A DNA stretch of 46,971 nt from Ciona intestinalis. Its lineage: Eukaryota > Chordata > Ascidiacea > Phlebobranchia > Cionidae. Shown in pieces: positions 45,849 through 46,971 of this stretch. Location of the stretch: NCBI RefSeq assembly GCF_000224145.3, contig NW_004190346.2, forward strand, positions 1-46,971, read 5' to 3'. The notes under the pieces are model-generated. The model made no database searches. It had not been told where the DNA came from and saw only the letters and a list, made by a program, of their open reading frames with translations. Position numbers and translations under genes: made by a program. Every line of letters starts with the position of its first letter. Within the stretch, counting starts at the first letter, position 1.

Positions 45849-46971
45849 GTAATATATAAACAGCAACATCAATCCTCAGGAACAATTGCAAACCACGATA
45901 AAGAATCTCGAAGATAAATTGAAATCCACGGTCGTTGAAAGCAAAGGTTGGTTTATAATTGAAGTTGTTCAAGTGAACAATCGTTATGCCGGTTTATCCA
46001 TTTTGAATGCGCTGTTGTTGTTGTTCTTGTAAATTGTTTATTTTATTGGCAGAGAAATTAATTGCTCTTGAGCTCCATCTAGAGGAAGTTATTTCTCAAA
46101 AAAAAATCCTGGAAGAAAATTTTGCTGAAAAATCTAAAAAGTTTGGAAAAGTTTTGTAAGTTGGAATATTGTGTGTTTTATTATTGGTTGGTTTGTTTAC
46201 ATTGCATTGAATGCATTACAGAGATGAAAGGAACGAACTGGAAGAAAGTATCGAAGTGTTGGATTCACAACATCAGATGGAAATGGAAGAAATATTGAAT
46301 ATTCGAAACGAACTTGTGAATCAACTTCACTTGAGTAAACAACAAGTTGGGGGGTTAGAGGTTGGTGGGGTGTGGGGTGTGGGGAGATTAAGTAAATATT
46401 TTGTAAAGTTTTTACTTATTATAGAAACAAAACAGGGTGTTTTCTATGAATTCTATAAATTTGGGTTAAAGTTGTTGTTTTACAGGAGGACAATTTAAAG
46501 TTGGCGGCAAAAGTTGAAAGTTTAAAAATCGAGAAAATGAACATTCTTGGGATGACGGAGAAGATTTCTCAACTCGAGCGCGAGAACCAACATTTTGTTG
46601 AAGTGATGGAGGAGCAAGTGGAGGAGCATATGAGGGAATTGGATGGTGCTCTTGGGAGGATGGAGGAGGTGGAGGGAAGGAGGAGGAGGTTGGAGGAGGA
46701 GCAGAGGATTACTATGGGGAAGGTGGAGGAGTTGAGGGTTGCTCAAGAAGAGTGGGTGAAAATGGTGGGGAGCAAGGAGGAAGAGGTTGGGATCCTTGAA
46801 GCTGAAGTTGTGTCGCTACGTGATGCAAAGGTGAAGATGGAAGATGATCTTCGAACCATGAGGTTGGAGAGGGATGACCAAGCTATGCTCGCGGAGGAGA
46901 TGGCTGCGAAGATAAGGAGGTTGGCGAGGGATGATGCGAGAGACCAGTTGGGGCAAACGAAGAACGATCTC
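40885..46971 (+). CDS. long coiled-coil protein, 5' part (golgin-like), runs off window
   Basis: Exons with consistent phase: 40885-41004, (gap) 41545-41618, 43901-44080, 44310-44387, 44454-44573, 44778-44953, 45029-45131, 45473-45583, 45648-45803, 45880-45946, 46053-46155, 46222-46360 and 46486 to the edge. The first exon encodes a Trp-rich amphipathic stretch (MERLVNAFRRWNVLEW, WVWGWFGGNN). Most later exons are heptad-like and Glu/Lys/Leu-rich (ERLTTELNETKRKLGLRN, EDKLKSTVVESKEKLIALE, DSQHQMEMEEILNIRNEL, then about 160 residues of coiled coil to the edge). Length and composition fit a tether such as a golgin or another long coiled-coil scaffold. I cannot name the family. At least one exon portion is lost in the 500-N gap, and the small exons within it are unknown. 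Confidence 0.75.
41619..43900. other. 2.3-kb intron of the coiled-coil gene
   Basis: Apart from the SINE fragment I see no exon that keeps phase. TGACGTCA sites lie near 42957 and 43104. A GC-richer stretch at 43640-43838 is open but cannot be joined in phase. Confidence 0.5.
41795..41940 (-). mobile_element. SINE core fragment with internal duplication
   Basis: GATGCAACCTAAATGACCAC then TGGGTTG occurs twice in tandem, then ATGTGTCTTGTCCAAGGATA. Minus-oriented, in an intron of the coiled-coil gene. Confidence 0.65.
45155..45455 (-). mobile_element. triplicated SINE tail
   Basis: Three tandem ~98-bp units, each with GTAACTTATTTATCCTCGCA, GTTATAACACGAGTGTTCTG and TTTCATACACCTTGTGCCCG, in an intron of the coiled-coil gene. 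No SINE core is attached. Confidence 0.85.
45804..45850 (+). repeat. (TTG)n microsatellite
   Basis: About 14 GTT/TTG triplets starting at the donor of exon 45648-45803. Confidence 0.95.

Noticed and set aside
45618..45872. Poly-Thr frame on the minus strand
   Set aside because: Antisense of the (TTG)n microsatellite in an intron.
1..46971. CRISPR array, prokaryotic operon or phage-like system
   Set aside because: The window is clearly intron-rich animal DNA; the tandem repeats are minisatellites without spacers.

Overview
The window is animal genomic DNA, AT-rich and gene-dense, with short GT-AG introns and about a dozen protein-coding genes on both strands. The gene set (LHX1/5, SMARCC, SYF2, LIN52, DTD1, ITPK1, POLD4), the compactness and a very abundant tRNA-derived SINE suggest an ascidian tunicate, probably Ciona. 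The species is inferred, not proven. Five N runs (722-771, 19072-19121, 22031-22080, 25160-25284, 41045-41544) mark assembly gaps.

Layout. Bases 1-4050 are dominated by a large imperfect inverted duplication. It carries two head-to-head copies of a small secreted LamG-like gene (minus 1702 to 1079, cut by a gap; plus 3110-5221, whose start codon is lost). An inverted 119-bp piece of SYF2 exon 1 lies at 309-427. SYF2 follows (+, 5733-6865), then DTD1 (-, 7541-9102) and LIN52 (-, 9460-9798). A single-exon secreted protein with a divergent FGF-like trefoil pattern is at 10911-11564 (+). After about 3.3 kb of non-coding DNA comes SMARCC (BAF155/170), + 15135-22631. It converges on ITPK1 (-, 22848-26116), which shares a 192-bp divergent promoter region with POLD4 (+, 26309-27622). 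Two divergently transcribed GT31 glycosyltransferase genes follow (- 28227-30982; + 31548-33694). LHX1/5 is at 34824-37649 (-). The 5' part of a long coiled-coil protein gene runs from 40885 off the right edge (+).

Functions. Most genes are housekeeping nuclear factors: spliceosome (SYF2), DREAM/MuvB (LIN52), BAF remodelling (SMARCC) and polymerase delta (POLD4). DTD1 and ITPK1 are cytosolic enzymes. The GT31 pair should act in the Golgi, and LHX1/5 is a developmental regulator. The genes are neighbours, not a pathway. I rebuilt exons by reading splice sites and checking that phases join.

Most notable: a phase-compatible extra SMARCC exon that is a diverged duplicate of the following exon; a mosaic (gene-conversion-like) pattern between the GT31 paralogs; an FGF-like intronless gene; an unexplained terminal-exon-like reading frame just downstream of LHX1/5; and about forty copies of the palindrome TGACGTCA.
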